DNA of 64,000 bases, taken from Novosphingobium resinovorum (GTDB lineage: Bacteria > Pseudomonadota > Alphaproteobacteria > Sphingomonadales > Sphingomonadaceae). Numbering within the stretch: position 1 is the stretch's first letter; each line of letters begins with the position of its first letter. The position numbers and the translations under genes were made by a program. This document shows positions 16,667-25,645 of the stretch, one piece after another. The notes under the pieces are model-generated. The model saw nothing but the letters and a program-made list of their open reading frames with translations, did not search any database and was not told where the DNA came from. Where the stretch lies: positions 380,579-444,578 of the forward strand of contig NZ_BSFC01000019.1 of the NCBI RefSeq assembly GCF_027922145.1, read 5' to 3'.

Positions 16667-16796
16667 TTTATCCTCCCTGTTCCGCAGGAATGGGGAGGTG
16701 GCAGCGCGAAGCGCCGACGGAGGGGTCTTCTCCCCTTCCACCACCGACTTCGTCGGCGGTCCCCCTCCCCATTCCTGCGGAACAGGGAGGATAAAG
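16667..16796. repeat. Repeat family G, full inverted element
   Basis: Arms TTTATCCTCCCTGTTCCGCA + GGAATGGGGAGG and their complement enclose about 60 bp with a smaller inner hairpin (GCCGACG/CGTCGGC). A half copy is at 9,200-9,235. It lies between the RNase H-like gene and the EnvC-like gene. Confidence 0.85.
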
Positions 16797-16845
16797 GCGC
16801 ATTTCGTCTCTTCCCGCGTGACTCCGGCTGTCCTAACACGACGCC

Positions 16846-18081
16846 GTGAAGCCAGCCCACCGCATTCTCCTGACCGTCACCGCGCTGGGCTCCGTTGCGT
16901 TTGCCACGCAGGCGCTGACGCAGCAGGGCGGGCTTGCGGTGCTCGACCCGGCGGTCGATGCGCGGCAGGCGCAGGCGGACATGATCGCCGCCCGGCGCGA
17001 AGGTGCAGCGGCTCGCAAGCGGGCGGAAAAGCTGGAAGCGCGTGCCCGCGAAGTCACCGAGCAGGCCGAGACCACTGCGCGTGAGGCCGCCGCCATCGCC
17101 GCGCGGATTCAGGAAACCGATGCGCAGATCGCCGTGCAGCGCGCGCAGATCCGGCTGATCGCTTCGCAGCGGCAGGGCCTGAGGGCGCAGTTAGCGCAGA
17201 AGCAGGGGCCTCTGGCGCGACTCACCGGGTCATTGCAGCGGCTGTCGCGGCGGCCTCCGTTGCTGGCCCTGTTGCGGCCGGGATCGGTGCGCGATGCGGT
17301 TTACATGCGGGCATTGCTCGACACGATGCTGCCCGAGGTGGAGGCGCGCACGGCGGGCCTGCGGGTAGCGATCGAGCGTGGGCGGGCGCTGGAGCAGCAG
17401 GCCAAGGCCGCCGCGGCCGGGCTCTCGCAGGCGCAGGCGCAGATGCGCGAGCGGCGCGGGCAACTCGCCGCCATCGAATCGCGCCAGCGGCTGGCCGGGC
17501 GCGAAGCCAGCGGTATCGCCGCGCGGGAAAGCGACCGGGCATTGGCGCTGGCGGAGAAGGCGCGCGATCTGGGCGATCTGGTGGTGCAGGTCGGCCGGCA
17601 GGGGGAACTGCGGGCGAGCCTCGCGGCGCTGCCGGGGCCGATCATGCGGCCCGCCCGGCCGGAGGATGCGCAAGTCATCGGCGCCGGGCAGTTCACGCCG
17701 CTGCCCGAGGGATTGTCCAGCTACATGCTGCCGGTGACCGGGCGGCTGGTAACCGGATTCGGCGAGGATGCGCCGGGGCAGGCGCGCTCCAACGGGCTGG
17801 TCATGGCCCCGCGCGCGTATGCGCAGGCGGTCTCTCCGGCGCCGGGGCGAGTGGCTTTCGCGGGGCCGTATCGCGGCTTCCAGAGCATCGTCATCATCGA
17901 GCACGACGGCGGCTGGACCTCGCTTGTCACGGGCCTGGCGCGGCTGGACGTGGCAGTGGGTGCGCAAGTGGTCGCCGGGTCTCCGATCGGCGTGACCGGG
18001 CCGGGCGATCCGCGCGTGATGGTCGAGCTGCGGCAGGGCGGGGCGCCGGTCAATCCGCTTCAGTATATCCGGGCATTGTAA
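16846..18081 (+). CDS. EnvC-like murein hydrolase activator (degenerate M23)
   Basis: A 411-residue protein with an N-terminal signal sequence, a long Ala/Arg/Gln-rich coiled coil (about 35-270) and a C-terminal LytM domain (about 295-410). The zinc-binding histidines are missing: the usual HxH site reads DPRVMVELRQGG. This matches EnvC, which is inactive itself and switches on periplasmic amidases at division. The start is GTG 16,846. The protease gene ctpA follows, as in many proteobacteria. Confidence 0.85.
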   Translation: MKPAHRILLTVTALGSVAFATQALTQQGGLAVLDPAVDARQAQADMIAARREGAAARKRAEKLEARAREVTEQAETTAREAAAIAARIQETDAQIAVQRAQIRLIASQRQGLRAQLAQKQGPLARLTGSLQRLSRRPPLLALLRPGSVRDAVYMRALLDTMLPEVEARTAGLRVAIERGRALEQQAKAAAAGLSQAQAQMRERRGQLAAIESRQRLAGREASGIAARESDRALALAEKARDLGDLVVQVGRQGELRASLAALPGPIMRPARPEDAQVIGAGQFTPLPEGLSSYMLPVTGRLVTGFGEDAPGQARSNGLVMAPRAYAQAVSPAPGRVAFAGPYRGFQSIVIIEHDGGWTSLVTGLARLDVAVGAQVVAGSPIGVTGPGDPRVMVELRQGGAPVNPLQYIRAL

Positions 18082-18132
18082 GGCGTCGTTCCGCATCAGG
18101 GCTGATCGTAGCCTTGTGCGCAGGAGGATATT

Positions 18133-18209
18133 CGTCATTGCGAGCGAAGCGAAGCAATCCAGGGCGACGCGAGACTGCCCTGGATTGCTTCGCTTCGCTC
18201 GCAATGACG
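18133..18209. repeat. Palindromic repeat family A, copy 3
   Basis: The variable base is A on the left and T on the right, the only copy of this subtype in the window. The rest of 18,082-18,387 holds no recognisable gene. Confidence 0.9.
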
Positions 18210-18387
18210 AAAGTAGAGGGTGGAGGACGACGATGCCGCTTTTTCGGGCAATTAGCCTGATGCCTCCTATATGAACGCAAATCCTGCCGTTCCGCTGGCG
18301 TTCACGGTCATCGGACGATAGGATGACGGTCATGAACCCCCGCCGGCCACCGCGCCGGACCGACGCATTGAAGAGGCATCACGCCCG

Positions 18388-19740
18388 ATGAAGATTGCCC
18401 CGCTAATCCGCGCTACCCTGCTGGTTTCCGCCGTGGCCGTGCTGCCTGTGGCGACCTCTGGCCTGTCGGCGGTGGACACGCGCACCAGCCATGAATTCGA
18501 CAAGCTTTTCACGATCTACCAGATCGTGAAGGACAATTATGTCGACCAGGTGAGCGACGACAAGCTGCTCAAGGGCGCGATCGACGGCATGCTGGCCAGC
18601 CTCGATCCGCATTCGAACTACCTCGACGGCCAGTCGCTGCAGCGGCTGGAGACGATGATCGACGGCAAGTATACCGGCCTCGGCCTCTCGGTGGTCGAGG
18701 ATGACGGCGCGGTGAAGATCGTCTCGCCGTTCAAGGGCAGCCCGGCGGAGAAGGCGGGGCTGAAAGCGGGCGACTACATCACCCACCTCGATGGCGTGCT
18801 CTATTACGAGCGCGATCTGGACGAGGCGGTATCGAAGATGCGCGGCGAGGCTGGCTCCTCGATCCGCCTGACGATCTTCCGTCCGGGCCGCGACGCGCCG
18901 TTCGACGTCACCGTGACGCGCGGCGTGATCGAGCTTGAGCCGGTGACCTGGGAATTCAAGGACAACGTCGGCGTGATCTCGGTCAACGAGTTCTCGCGCG
19001 ATGTCGGTAACGACGTGAACAACGCCATCTCCGACCTCAAGAAGCAGGCGGCGGTGAAGGGCGGCAAGCTGACCGGCCTCGTGCTCGACCTGCGTTCCAA
19101 CCCCGGCGGTTCGCTGGACGAGGCGGTGGCGCTGTCCGACCTGTTCCTCGACCATGGCGACATCGTCTCGCAGCGCGGGCGCAACGCGAACGAGAACCAG
19201 TTCTACCGCGCCGAATCGGTGTTCAAGGGCGACGTCGCCAAGGGCCTGCCGGTCGTCGTGCTGGTGGACGCGGGTTCGGCCTCGGCTTCGGAGATCGTCG
19301 CTGGCGCACTGCAGGACCAGCACCGCGCGGTGATCATGGGCGAGCGCACGTTCGGCAAGGGCTCGGTCCAGTCGTTCCTGCCGCTCGACCAGAACAGCGC
19401 GATCAAGATCACGACGGCGCGCTACTACACGCCTTCCGGCCACTCGGTGCAGGAGGGCGGCATCGCCCCCGACATCAAGGTTCCGCAGCTGTCCGATCCC
19501 GACGCCCGTGCCCGCGCCGAACGTGCGGTGCGCGAGTCCGACTTGCGCGGCCACCTCATCAACGAGGCGGCGCTCAAGGACAAGGATCTGGAAACCGACA
19601 AGCAGGATGATCCGCGCTTCAAGGTGACCGCCGCCGAACTGGAAAAGCAGGGCATCAAGGACTTCCAGCTGCACTACGCGATCTCCACGCTGCAGCGTAC
19701 GGCGGGCAAGCCCGCGCTTGCCGCCGTTTCCAAGAACTGA
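18388..19740 (+). CDS. S41 family C-terminal processing peptidase (CtpA-like)
   Basis: A 450-residue periplasmic serine protease: signal peptide (about 1-28), PDZ domain (GLGLSVVEDDGAVKIVSPFK to AGLKAGDYI), then the S41 core with the catalytic Ser in GSASASEIVAGAL and the Lys in ERTFGKGSVQ. Family members trim C-termini of envelope proteins and regulate cell-wall hydrolases. It lies 307 bp after the EnvC-like gene, the usual order; the gap holds one repeat, so it may have its own promoter. Confidence 0.94.
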   Translation: MKIAPLIRATLLVSAVAVLPVATSGLSAVDTRTSHEFDKLFTIYQIVKDNYVDQVSDDKLLKGAIDGMLASLDPHSNYLDGQSLQRLETMIDGKYTGLGLSVVEDDGAVKIVSPFKGSPAEKAGLKAGDYITHLDGVLYYERDLDEAVSKMRGEAGSSIRLTIFRPGRDAPFDVTVTRGVIELEPVTWEFKDNVGVISVNEFSRDVGNDVNNAISDLKKQAAVKGGKLTGLVLDLRSNPGGSLDEAVALSDLFLDHGDIVSQRGRNANENQFYRAESVFKGDVAKGLPVVVLVDAGSASASEIVAGALQDQHRAVIMGERTFGKGSVQSFLPLDQNSAIKITTARYYTPSGHSVQEGGIAPDIKVPQLSDPDARARAERAVRESDLRGHLINEAALKDKDLETDKQDDPRFKVTAAELEKQGIKDFQLHYAISTLQRTAGKPALAAVSKN

Positions 19741-19759
19741 CGGCAGGGGCACGAAGGGC

Positions 19760-20245
19760 ATGGCCGTTTCCGCCGCACCGTCCGTGCGCGCCGCGCGTAT
19801 GCTGGCGCTTGGCATTCCCGTTATCGCCCTCGGCGGGGCGCTGGTGAGCCAGTACGTGTTCGGGCTCAACCCTTGCGAGATGTGCTGGTGGCAGCGCTAT
19901 CCGCACATGCTGGCCATCGTCTTCGCGCTGCTGGCGTTCTTCTGGCGGCCGGTGCGCCCGCTGGTGGCCGTCGCGGCGCTGGCGGTGCTGGTGTCCGGGC
20001 TGATCGGCGGCTTCCACGCCGGGGTCGAATATAAGTGGTGGGAAGGCGTGACCGCCTGCACCGCCAGCCCCTTCGCGGCAGGCGGCGATCCGCTCGACGC
20101 GATCATGAAGGCGCCGGTGATCCGCTGCGACGTGGCGCCGTGGAGCCTCTTGGGCATTTCGCTGGCGGGCTTCAACTTCCTGTTCTCGACGCTGGGCGCG
20201 CTGGCGGTCTTCGCCCTCATCGCCCGCAGCGACCGAAAGGCTTGA
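19760..20245 (+). CDS. Disulfide bond formation protein DsbB family
   Basis: A 161-residue four-helix membrane protein. The periplasmic Cys pair CEMCWW near residue 39 and a second pair in VTACTAS and VIRCDVAPW fit DsbB, which reoxidises DsbA using ubiquinone. ATG 19,760 (MAVSAAPSV) follows GAAGGG. It is joined to coq7 with only 1 bp between stop and start, which links disulfide formation to ubiquinone supply. Confidence 0.9.
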   Translation: MAVSAAPSVRAARMLALGIPVIALGGALVSQYVFGLNPCEMCWWQRYPHMLAIVFALLAFFWRPVRPLVAVAALAVLVSGLIGGFHAGVEYKWWEGVTACTASPFAAGGDPLDAIMKAPVIRCDVAPWSLLGISLAGFNFLFSTLGALAVFALIARSDRKA

Positions 20246-20246
20246 G

Positions 20247-20768
20247 ATGAACGCGATGAGCAAGCGCAGCGAACGGATGTTGCGGGTCGATCAGGCGGGC
20301 GAATTCGGCGCCAACCGAATCTACGCGGGCCAACTGGCGGTGATGGGCACGCGCGGTCCGCACTCGACCGAGATCGCCGGCATGGCCGCGCAGGAGACCG
20401 AGCATCAGGCGAAGTTCGACGCGATGATCGCGCAGCGCGGCGTGCGTCCGACGCTGCTGCAGCCGGTGTGGTCGGCCGCGGGCTTTGCGCTGGGCGCGGC
20501 GACGGCACTGATCGGGCCGGAGGCGGCGATGGCCTGCACCGCCGCGATCGAGACCGAGATCGACCGCCACTATACCGAGCAGCTCGAGGAACTGGGCGAC
20601 GAAGACCCCGAACTGGGCGCCGCAATCCTGAAGTTCCGCGACGAGGAGCGCGAGCACCGCGATGCCGCGCTGGCGGCGGGCGCGGAGAAGGCCCCGGCCT
20701 ATCCGCTGCTGTTCCACGCGATCCGCATGGGCTGCCGCGTGGCCATCAAGCTGTCGGAACGGATCTGA
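20247..20768 (+). CDS. coq7: Demethoxyubiquinone hydroxylase family protein (COQ7)
   Basis: A 173-residue di-iron protein. Ligands are visible in RVDQAGEFGANRIY, QETEHQAKF, IETEIDRHY and DEEREHRD, the two E/ExxH half-sites. It hydroxylates 5-demethoxyubiquinone in ubiquinone synthesis. A hairpin terminator follows. Confidence 0.94.
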   Translation: MNAMSKRSERMLRVDQAGEFGANRIYAGQLAVMGTRGPHSTEIAGMAAQETEHQAKFDAMIAQRGVRPTLLQPVWSAAGFALGAATALIGPEAAMACTAAIETEIDRHYTEQLEELGDEDPELGAAILKFRDEEREHRDAALAAGAEKAPAYPLLFHAIRMGCRVAIKLSERI

Positions 20769-20798
20769 CCTCTCGCGGGTTGTCTGGTTGTATTTGCC

Positions 20799-20842
20799 GC
20801 GTTTTCCGAGTCATCGGGTGTTTCCACCCGATTAGAAAACGC
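20799..20842 (+). terminator. Two-part hairpin after coq7
   Basis: GCGTTTTC pairs with GAAAACGC outside, and ATCGGGTG with CACCCGAT inside, around TTTC. It is likely the terminator of the dsbB-coq7 operon, though the following T-run is short. Confidence 0.6.
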
Positions 20843-20930
20843 TCTTAAGCTGTCATTCAACCCGTAGCCTGCCTATATCGGGTGCGACCCGATCATGACG
20901 CCTCCGGGCCGATACCTGCTGGAGCCACCG

Positions 20931-21506
20931 ATGACCCGCCTTCTCCTCACTGCTGCAGCTGCCGCTCTTTCGCTAGCCGTCGCGCCCGCCGCATTCGCAC
21001 AGGACGCCGGGCTTACCGATCCGGGCGGGGAGAAGGTCAACCAGCTGATCATCTACGGCGACGATCCGTGCCCGCAATCGGCCTCGGGCGACATCACCGT
21101 CTGCGCGCGCAAGCCCGAGGAGGAACGCTACCGCATCCCCGAGCCGCTGCGCGGCATCGACCAGCCCCAGTCCGAGGCATGGGCGAACAAGGTTCAGGCT
21201 TACGAAACCGTGGGTCGATTCGGCACGCAGAGCTGTTCGCCGACGGGTTCGGGCGGCTGGCTGGGCTGCACGCAGCAGCTCATCAACAGTGCCTACGCGG
21301 AGAAGGCGAACGGTTCCGAGGTCCGCTTCAGCGAACTGATCCAGGCCGAACGTGAAAAGCGCCTCTCCACCATCGATGCCGATGCAGCCGCCGACCAGGC
21401 GCGGGTCGAGGAAGCGGAGAAGGCCTACTTCGAGCAGCGCCAGCGCCAGGAGGCGCAGCAGGATGCGGCTGCCGGCGCTACCCCGCCGCCGCCAAGCGTC
21501 AAGTAA
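20931..21506 (+). CDS. Periplasmic protein of unknown function
   Basis: A 191-residue protein. MTRLLLTAAAAALSLAVAPA followed by AFAQ is a clear signal peptide. The mature part has two Cys pairs (GDDPCPQ/TVCARK and QSCSPT/LGCTQQ), probably disulfides, then a charged coiled-coil tail rich in Ala, Glu and Gln. I do not recognise the family. ATG 20,931 has GGAG upstream; an earlier ATG at 20,895 would spoil the signal peptide. Confidence 0.75.
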   Translation: MTRLLLTAAAAALSLAVAPAAFAQDAGLTDPGGEKVNQLIIYGDDPCPQSASGDITVCARKPEEERYRIPEPLRGIDQPQSEAWANKVQAYETVGRFGTQSCSPTGSGGWLGCTQQLINSAYAEKANGSEVRFSELIQAEREKRLSTIDADAAADQARVEEAEKAYFEQRQRQEAQQDAAAGATPPPPSVK

Positions 21507-21519
21507 CGCGCCAGACCTT

Positions 21520-21596
21520 CGTCATTGCGAGCGTAGCGAAGCAATCCAGAGCGGTTTCATACTCCCCTGGATTGCTTCGCTACGCTCGCAATGACG
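21520..21596. repeat. Palindromic repeat family A, copy 4
   Basis: Subtype with T on the left arm and A on the right. It follows the periplasmic gene's stop closely. Confidence 0.9.
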
Positions 21597-21742
21597 AGTT
21601 GAGGAGGGTTCCGGTTTTGCTGGGGCAGACGCCTCACAAGCCCCTCTTCACCCCCTGAAACCCGAATTCCGCTTGTCTTGGGCGGGCAAACCGGCTGGAA
21701 CGGCGCCCGACAACATAAGCCAGGCAAGGATACGGGTTCGCG

Positions 21743-22597
21743 ATGGGCGTGACGGGTTCGATCGATTTTTTCCATGCCATCGCGGGGCTGCTCGTCGGTC
21801 TGCTGGTCGGATTGACCGGGGTGGGCGGCGGCTCGCTGATGACGCCGCTGCTGGTGCTGCTGTTCGGCGTCAGCGCCAAGACGGCGGTGGGCACCGACCT
21901 GCTGTTCGCCGCCGTGACCAAGATCGCCGGATCGGCGGTTCACGGCTCGCGCGAGAGCGTGGAGTGGAAGATCGTGCGCCGCATGGCCATGGGCAGCGTG
22001 CCCGCCGCCGTGGTGACATTGCTGGTGATGGCCCGGATGGGTTCGGTCGGCAAGTCCACGGAGCACGTCATTCTCCTCTCGCTGGCCTGCCTTCTGGCGC
22101 TGACTTCGCTCGCGGTCATCGGGCGCAAGTGGCTGTTCCGCCATGCCCATGACGGCGCCGCACAGCGTTCGCCGATGGTGGAACTCGGCGGCACGATCGC
22201 CCTGGGTGCGCTGATCGGTGTGGCCGTTTCGGTGTCCTCGGTGGGGGCGGGAGCGATCGGGGTCACCGTGCTCTTCGTGCTCTATCCCCGCCTGCCGGTG
22301 GCGCGCATCGTCGGGTCGGACATTGCCCATGCCGTGCCGCTGACGCTGATCGCGGGCACCGGGCACTGGATCATGGGTGACGTCAACGGAACGCTGCTGA
22401 CCAACCTGCTGATCGGCTCGATTCCGGGCGTGGTGGTGGGCAGCTACCTGTCCTCCCGCGCGCCGGACAAAGTGCTGCAGCCGCTGCTGGCGGCGGTGCT
22501 GGCGGTCTCGTCATGGCAACTGTTCGTGAAGGCCGGCACGCCGGAGAAGGTGAAGGTGGACGTGATCGCTCCGGCCAAGGCGGCGGAGGTTCGCTGA
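21743..22597 (+). CDS. TSUP family membrane permease (TauE/SafE)
   Basis: A 284-residue inner-membrane protein with about eight hydrophobic segments. The duplicated TSUP signature is visible as GLLVGLTGVGGGSLMTPLL and later GALIGVAVSVSSVGAGAIG. Family members move sulfite, sulfonates or other small anions; the substrate here is unknown. It is monocistronic, followed by a repeat and a terminator. Confidence 0.88.
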   Translation: MGVTGSIDFFHAIAGLLVGLLVGLTGVGGGSLMTPLLVLLFGVSAKTAVGTDLLFAAVTKIAGSAVHGSRESVEWKIVRRMAMGSVPAAVVTLLVMARMGSVGKSTEHVILLSLACLLALTSLAVIGRKWLFRHAHDGAAQRSPMVELGGTIALGALIGVAVSVSSVGAGAIGVTVLFVLYPRLPVARIVGSDIAHAVPLTLIAGTGHWIMGDVNGTLLTNLLIGSIPGVVVGSYLSSRAPDKVLQPLLAAVLAVSSWQLFVKAGTPEKVKVDVIAPAKAAEVR

Positions 22598-22600
22598 GAC

Positions 22601-22724
22601 TTCGTCGTCCCGGACTTGATCCGGGACCGCTGGCCGAGACCGACCCGGCCCACGGCAGGGTGCCTTGCCTATCGCTTACTTCTAAAGACAGCCACCGGTC
22701 CCGGATCAAGTCCGGGACGACGAA
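22601..22724. repeat. Repeat family B, copy 1 (long form)
   Basis: CGTCCCGGACTTGATCCGGG at the left and CCCGGATCAAGTCCGGGACG at the right. The interior carries CTAAAGACAGCCACCGG next to the right arm; copy 2 (30,152) has the complement next to its left arm, so the two copies are in opposite orientation. Confidence 0.85.
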
Positions 22725-22729
22725 AATGG

Positions 22730-22762
22730 AAAAGGCCGGAGCATCAGCCCCGGCCTTTTTAA
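22730..22762. terminator. Intrinsic terminator between TSUP gene and fabI
   Basis: AAAAGGCCGG and CCGGCCTTTTT form a stem around a short loop, with a T-run on both strands. It serves the convergent TSUP and fabI genes. Confidence 0.88.
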
Positions 22763-22783
22763 TTTCAACGGATCGTCCAGCCC

Positions 22784-23587
22784 TCAGGCCAGCGCGATAT
22801 CCGGTGCGTCTTCCTGCTTCATGCCGACGAGGTGGTAACCCGAGTCCACATGATGCGTCTCGCCGGTCACGCCCGAGGACAAGTCCGACAGGAAGTACAG
22901 GCCCGAGCCGCCCACGTCCTCGATCGTGGTGTTGCGGCGCAGCGGCGAGTTCAGCTCGTTCCACTTGAGGATGTAGCGGAAGTCGCCGATGCCGCTGGCG
23001 GCCAGCGTCTTGATCGGGCCGGCCGAGATCGCGTTGACGCGGATGCCTTGCGGGCCGAGGTCGTTGGCGAGGTACTTCACCGAGGCCTCGAGCGCCGCCT
23101 TGGCCACGCCCATGACGTTGTAGTGCGGCACGACCTTCTCGGCGCCGTAGTACGTCAGCGTCAGGATCGAGCCGCCATTCGGCATCATCGCCATCGCGCG
23201 CTTGGTCACGGCGACCAGCGAGTAGGCCGAGATGTTCATCGTCATCAGGAAGTTGTCGAGGCTGGTGTCGACATACTTGCCGCGCAGCTCGTTCTTGTCC
23301 GAGAAGCCGATGGCGTGGACCACGAAGTCGATCGTCTCCCAGCGCTCCGCCAGAGTGGCGAAGGCGGTGTCGATCGCGTCCATGTTCGACACGTCGCAGT
23401 CGATGAGGAAATCGGAGCCGAGGCTTTCCGCCAGCGGCCTCACCCGCTTGGCCAGCGCCTCGCCCTGATAGGCGAAGGCCAGTTCGGCCCCCTGTTCGTG
23501 CAGCTTCTTCGCGATACCCCAGGCCAGCGACTTGTCGTTGGCGAGGCCCATGATGAGCCCCCTCTTGCCGTGCATCAGACCGGTCAT
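22784..23587 (-). CDS. fabI: Enoyl-[acyl-carrier-protein] reductase (NADH) FabI
   Basis: A 267-residue short-chain dehydrogenase-type enzyme that performs the last reduction in fatty-acid elongation. It starts GKRGLIMGLANDKSLAWGIA, the FabI variant of the nucleotide-binding motif. The catalytic pair is in YYGAEKVVPHYNVMGVAK (Tyr-x6-Lys). It lies 21 bp after the YihY gene on the same strand. Confidence 0.95.
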   Translation of the reverse strand: MTGLMHGKRGLIMGLANDKSLAWGIAKKLHEQGAELAFAYQGEALAKRVRPLAESLGSDFLIDCDVSNMDAIDTAFATLAERWETIDFVVHAIGFSDKNELRGKYVDTSLDNFLMTMNISAYSLVAVTKRAMAMMPNGGSILTLTYYGAEKVVPHYNVMGVAKAALEASVKYLANDLGPQGIRVNAISAGPIKTLAASGIGDFRYILKWNELNSPLRRNTTIEDVGGSGLYFLSDLSSGVTGETHHVDSGYHLVGMKQEDAPDIALA

Positions 23588-23608
23588 TCGTTTCTTCCTG
23601 TAACCACT

Positions 23609-24577
23609 TTAATCGTTGGGCCCGTTCGCCGGGCCGGAACCCGCGCCGAATTCCACGGGGACACCTGTACCCTCGTTCGCCTGCGCGAGCGCCGCGTTCA
23701 ACTCCGCGCCTATGACCATCCCTAAGCCGACAAGCCAGAAAAAGAAAAGCGCGATCATCACTCCGGCGAGGCTTCCGTACGTCAAATCGTACATGAGGAA
23801 ACTCTGCAACACTTTCGGCAGCGCCCAGGCGACCAGCAGCCACCATAGCGTGACGAACGCCGCTCCGGGCCATTTGCGGTAGCGCCGCTTCTGGTATGCC
23901 GAAGGGGTGAGCAGATAGAACAGCAGATAGATCGAGACGAAAATGCCGCCTCCGCTCATCGCCGTAGTGAGCGCCATTTGCTCGGAGAGGCTGTCGAGCC
24001 TGGGGAACAGCGTCGCCAGCACCGTCTCGGCGGTCGAGAGCAGCACTTGCGAGGACAGTGAGATCAGCAGCAGCAGCACCGAGCCGAAAATCACCGCGCT
24101 CGACACCAGCCGGGATCGCCAGAAGCGGTGGCGCTTCTTCGCGTCGTAGGCGCGGTGGAGAATGTCGCGGATGGTCTCGATCAGGCTGCCAGAGGTCCAC
24201 ATGCCGAGGAAGCCGCCGATCCACAGCAGCCAGCCATGGCGCGCGGCGGCGACGTCGTGGGCCACCGGGCGCAGCACGTCGCCCACGCGCGGAGGCAGGG
24301 CGCGCAGGATGGTGTCGATCGAGGCGCCCATCTGGTCCTGCTCGCCCAGCGCCGAGAGGATCGCGGCCAGCGCGATGAAGAAGGGGAACAGCGACAGCAG
24401 GCTCATGTAGGCAAGGTTGCCCGCATGGATGAACCCGTCGTCCCAGGTGCCCGACACGACGCGGCCGATTACGCGGAAGGTCCGGGTGCCCGGTCCCGCC
24501 TTGCGCCGCAGCTTTTTGCTCAGCGCCTCATGGTCAGGATCAGACGCCAAACTTCCCGCGCACGTCGCGGCTGTCAT
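23609..24577 (-). CDS. YihY/BrkB family inner-membrane protein
   Basis: A 322-residue protein with about six membrane segments; GNLAYMSLLSLFPFFIALAA and GSLAGVMIALFFFWLVGLGM followed by VIGAELNA are characteristic. YihY-type proteins are integral membrane proteins of unclear function, once mis-called RNase BN. The ATG at 24,577 gives a 38-bp overlap with dnaJ; a TTG at 24,550 (starting ASDPDHEALSKK) would overlap it by 11 bp and is a fair alternative. Confidence 0.87.
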   Translation of the reverse strand: MTAATCAGSLASDPDHEALSKKLRRKAGPGTRTFRVIGRVVSGTWDDGFIHAGNLAYMSLLSLFPFFIALAAILSALGEQDQMGASIDTILRALPPRVGDVLRPVAHDVAAARHGWLLWIGGFLGMWTSGSLIETIRDILHRAYDAKKRHRFWRSRLVSSAVIFGSVLLLLISLSSQVLLSTAETVLATLFPRLDSLSEQMALTTAMSGGGIFVSIYLLFYLLTPSAYQKRRYRKWPGAAFVTLWWLLVAWALPKVLQSFLMYDLTYGSLAGVMIALFFFWLVGLGMVIGAELNAALAQANEGTGVPVEFGAGSGPANGPND

Positions 24578-25475
24578 GCCAGCCTTCGAGGCGGGCGGCG
24601 AGGTCTGCGTCCCCCTCGGGCAACGTGATCTGCAGGGTGATCAACTGGTCGCCGCGCGTGCCGTCCTTGCGCGTCATCCCGCGTCCCTTGAGACGCAGCG
24701 CCTTGCCCGAGCTGGAGCCCGCCGGAACCGAAAGCATCACCGCCCCCGAAGGCGTCGGCGCCTTGACCTTGGCGCCGAGCAGCGCTTCGTCCAGCGTGAT
24801 CGGCAGGTCGAGGCGCAAGTCGTCACCGTCGCGCCGGAAGAAGGCGTGCGGCTGGATGTGGACGGTGACGGTGGCATCGCCATTGCCGCCGGGGCCGGGC
24901 TCGCCCTTGCCCGCAAGGCGCATCTGGGTGCCGTCCTCGACGCCCGCAGGCAGCTTGAGGTCGATGGTCTTGCCGTCGGACAGGGTGATGCGCTGGGGCT
25001 TGAGTTCCGCCGCGTCGGTCAGCGGCACGGCAAGGCGGTAGTTCACGTTGGCGCCCTTGGGCGCGGCGCGGCGACCGCCGCCCATGCCGCCCATACCGCC
25101 GCGCGCACCGCCGCCGCCGAAGATGCCGCCGAAGATGTCTTCGAGGTCGATCCCTTCCTCGGCTCCGAAGCCGCCGCCAAAGCCGCGCTGGCCGCCGGGA
25201 CCGCCGCCATAGCCGCCTCCGCCGAAGCCGCCGCCGAAGGGGCTGGCCGGGTTGCCCTCGGCGTCGATCTCGCCCCGGTCGAACTGGGCGCGCTTGGTCT
25301 TGTCGGACAGCAGGTCGTAGGCGCGCGTCACGTCGTTGAAGCGCGCGGCCGCCGCCGGGTTGTCCTTGTTGGTGTCGGGGTGGAGTTCCTTCGCCAGCTT
25401 GCGGTAGGCGGACTTGATGTCCTTTTCGCTCGCACCGCGGGGCACGCCAAGGGTGGTATAGGGATCTGCTGCCAT
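24540..25475 (-). CDS. DnaJ C-terminal domain-containing co-chaperone (CbpA type)
   Basis: A 311-residue protein: J-domain (1-70) with the HPD motif in KELHPDTNKD, a Gly-rich linker (about 78-140) with many GGGFGG blocks, then two DnaJ C-terminal beta domains. There is no zinc-finger CxxCxGxG set, so this is CbpA-like rather than DnaJ. It should deliver clients to DnaK. It heads a minus-strand run dnaJ-like - yihY-like - fabI. Confidence 0.92.
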   Translation of the reverse strand: MAADPYTTLGVPRGASEKDIKSAYRKLAKELHPDTNKDNPAAAARFNDVTRAYDLLSDKTKRAQFDRGEIDAEGNPASPFGGGFGGGGYGGGPGGQRGFGGGFGAEEGIDLEDIFGGIFGGGGARGGMGGMGGGRRAAPKGANVNYRLAVPLTDAAELKPQRITLSDGKTIDLKLPAGVEDGTQMRLAGKGEPGPGGNGDATVTVHIQPHAFFRRDGDDLRLDLPITLDEALLGAKVKAPTPSGAVMLSVPAGSSSGKALRLKGRGMTRKDGTRGDQLITLQITLPEGDADLAARLEGWHDSRDVRGKFGV

Positions 25476-25645
25476 GATGCCCCTAGCTAGGTTGCGTGGC
25501 GGGTTTGGACAAGCGCTCTCGCAGGTTGCGCGGAACGTTTGCGTTCCCTAGTTCGCACAGGAGACTTGTCCGCGATCAAGGCCATCTCCCGTGCAACCGG
25601 GCATCCGCGCAAGGGTTCCCATCTCGAAACGCAGGAATTCGCACA

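Noticed and set aside
16485-17084. 199-codon plus-strand frame
   Set aside because: Runs through the RNase H-like gene, the family G repeat and into the EnvC-like gene in the wrong frame.
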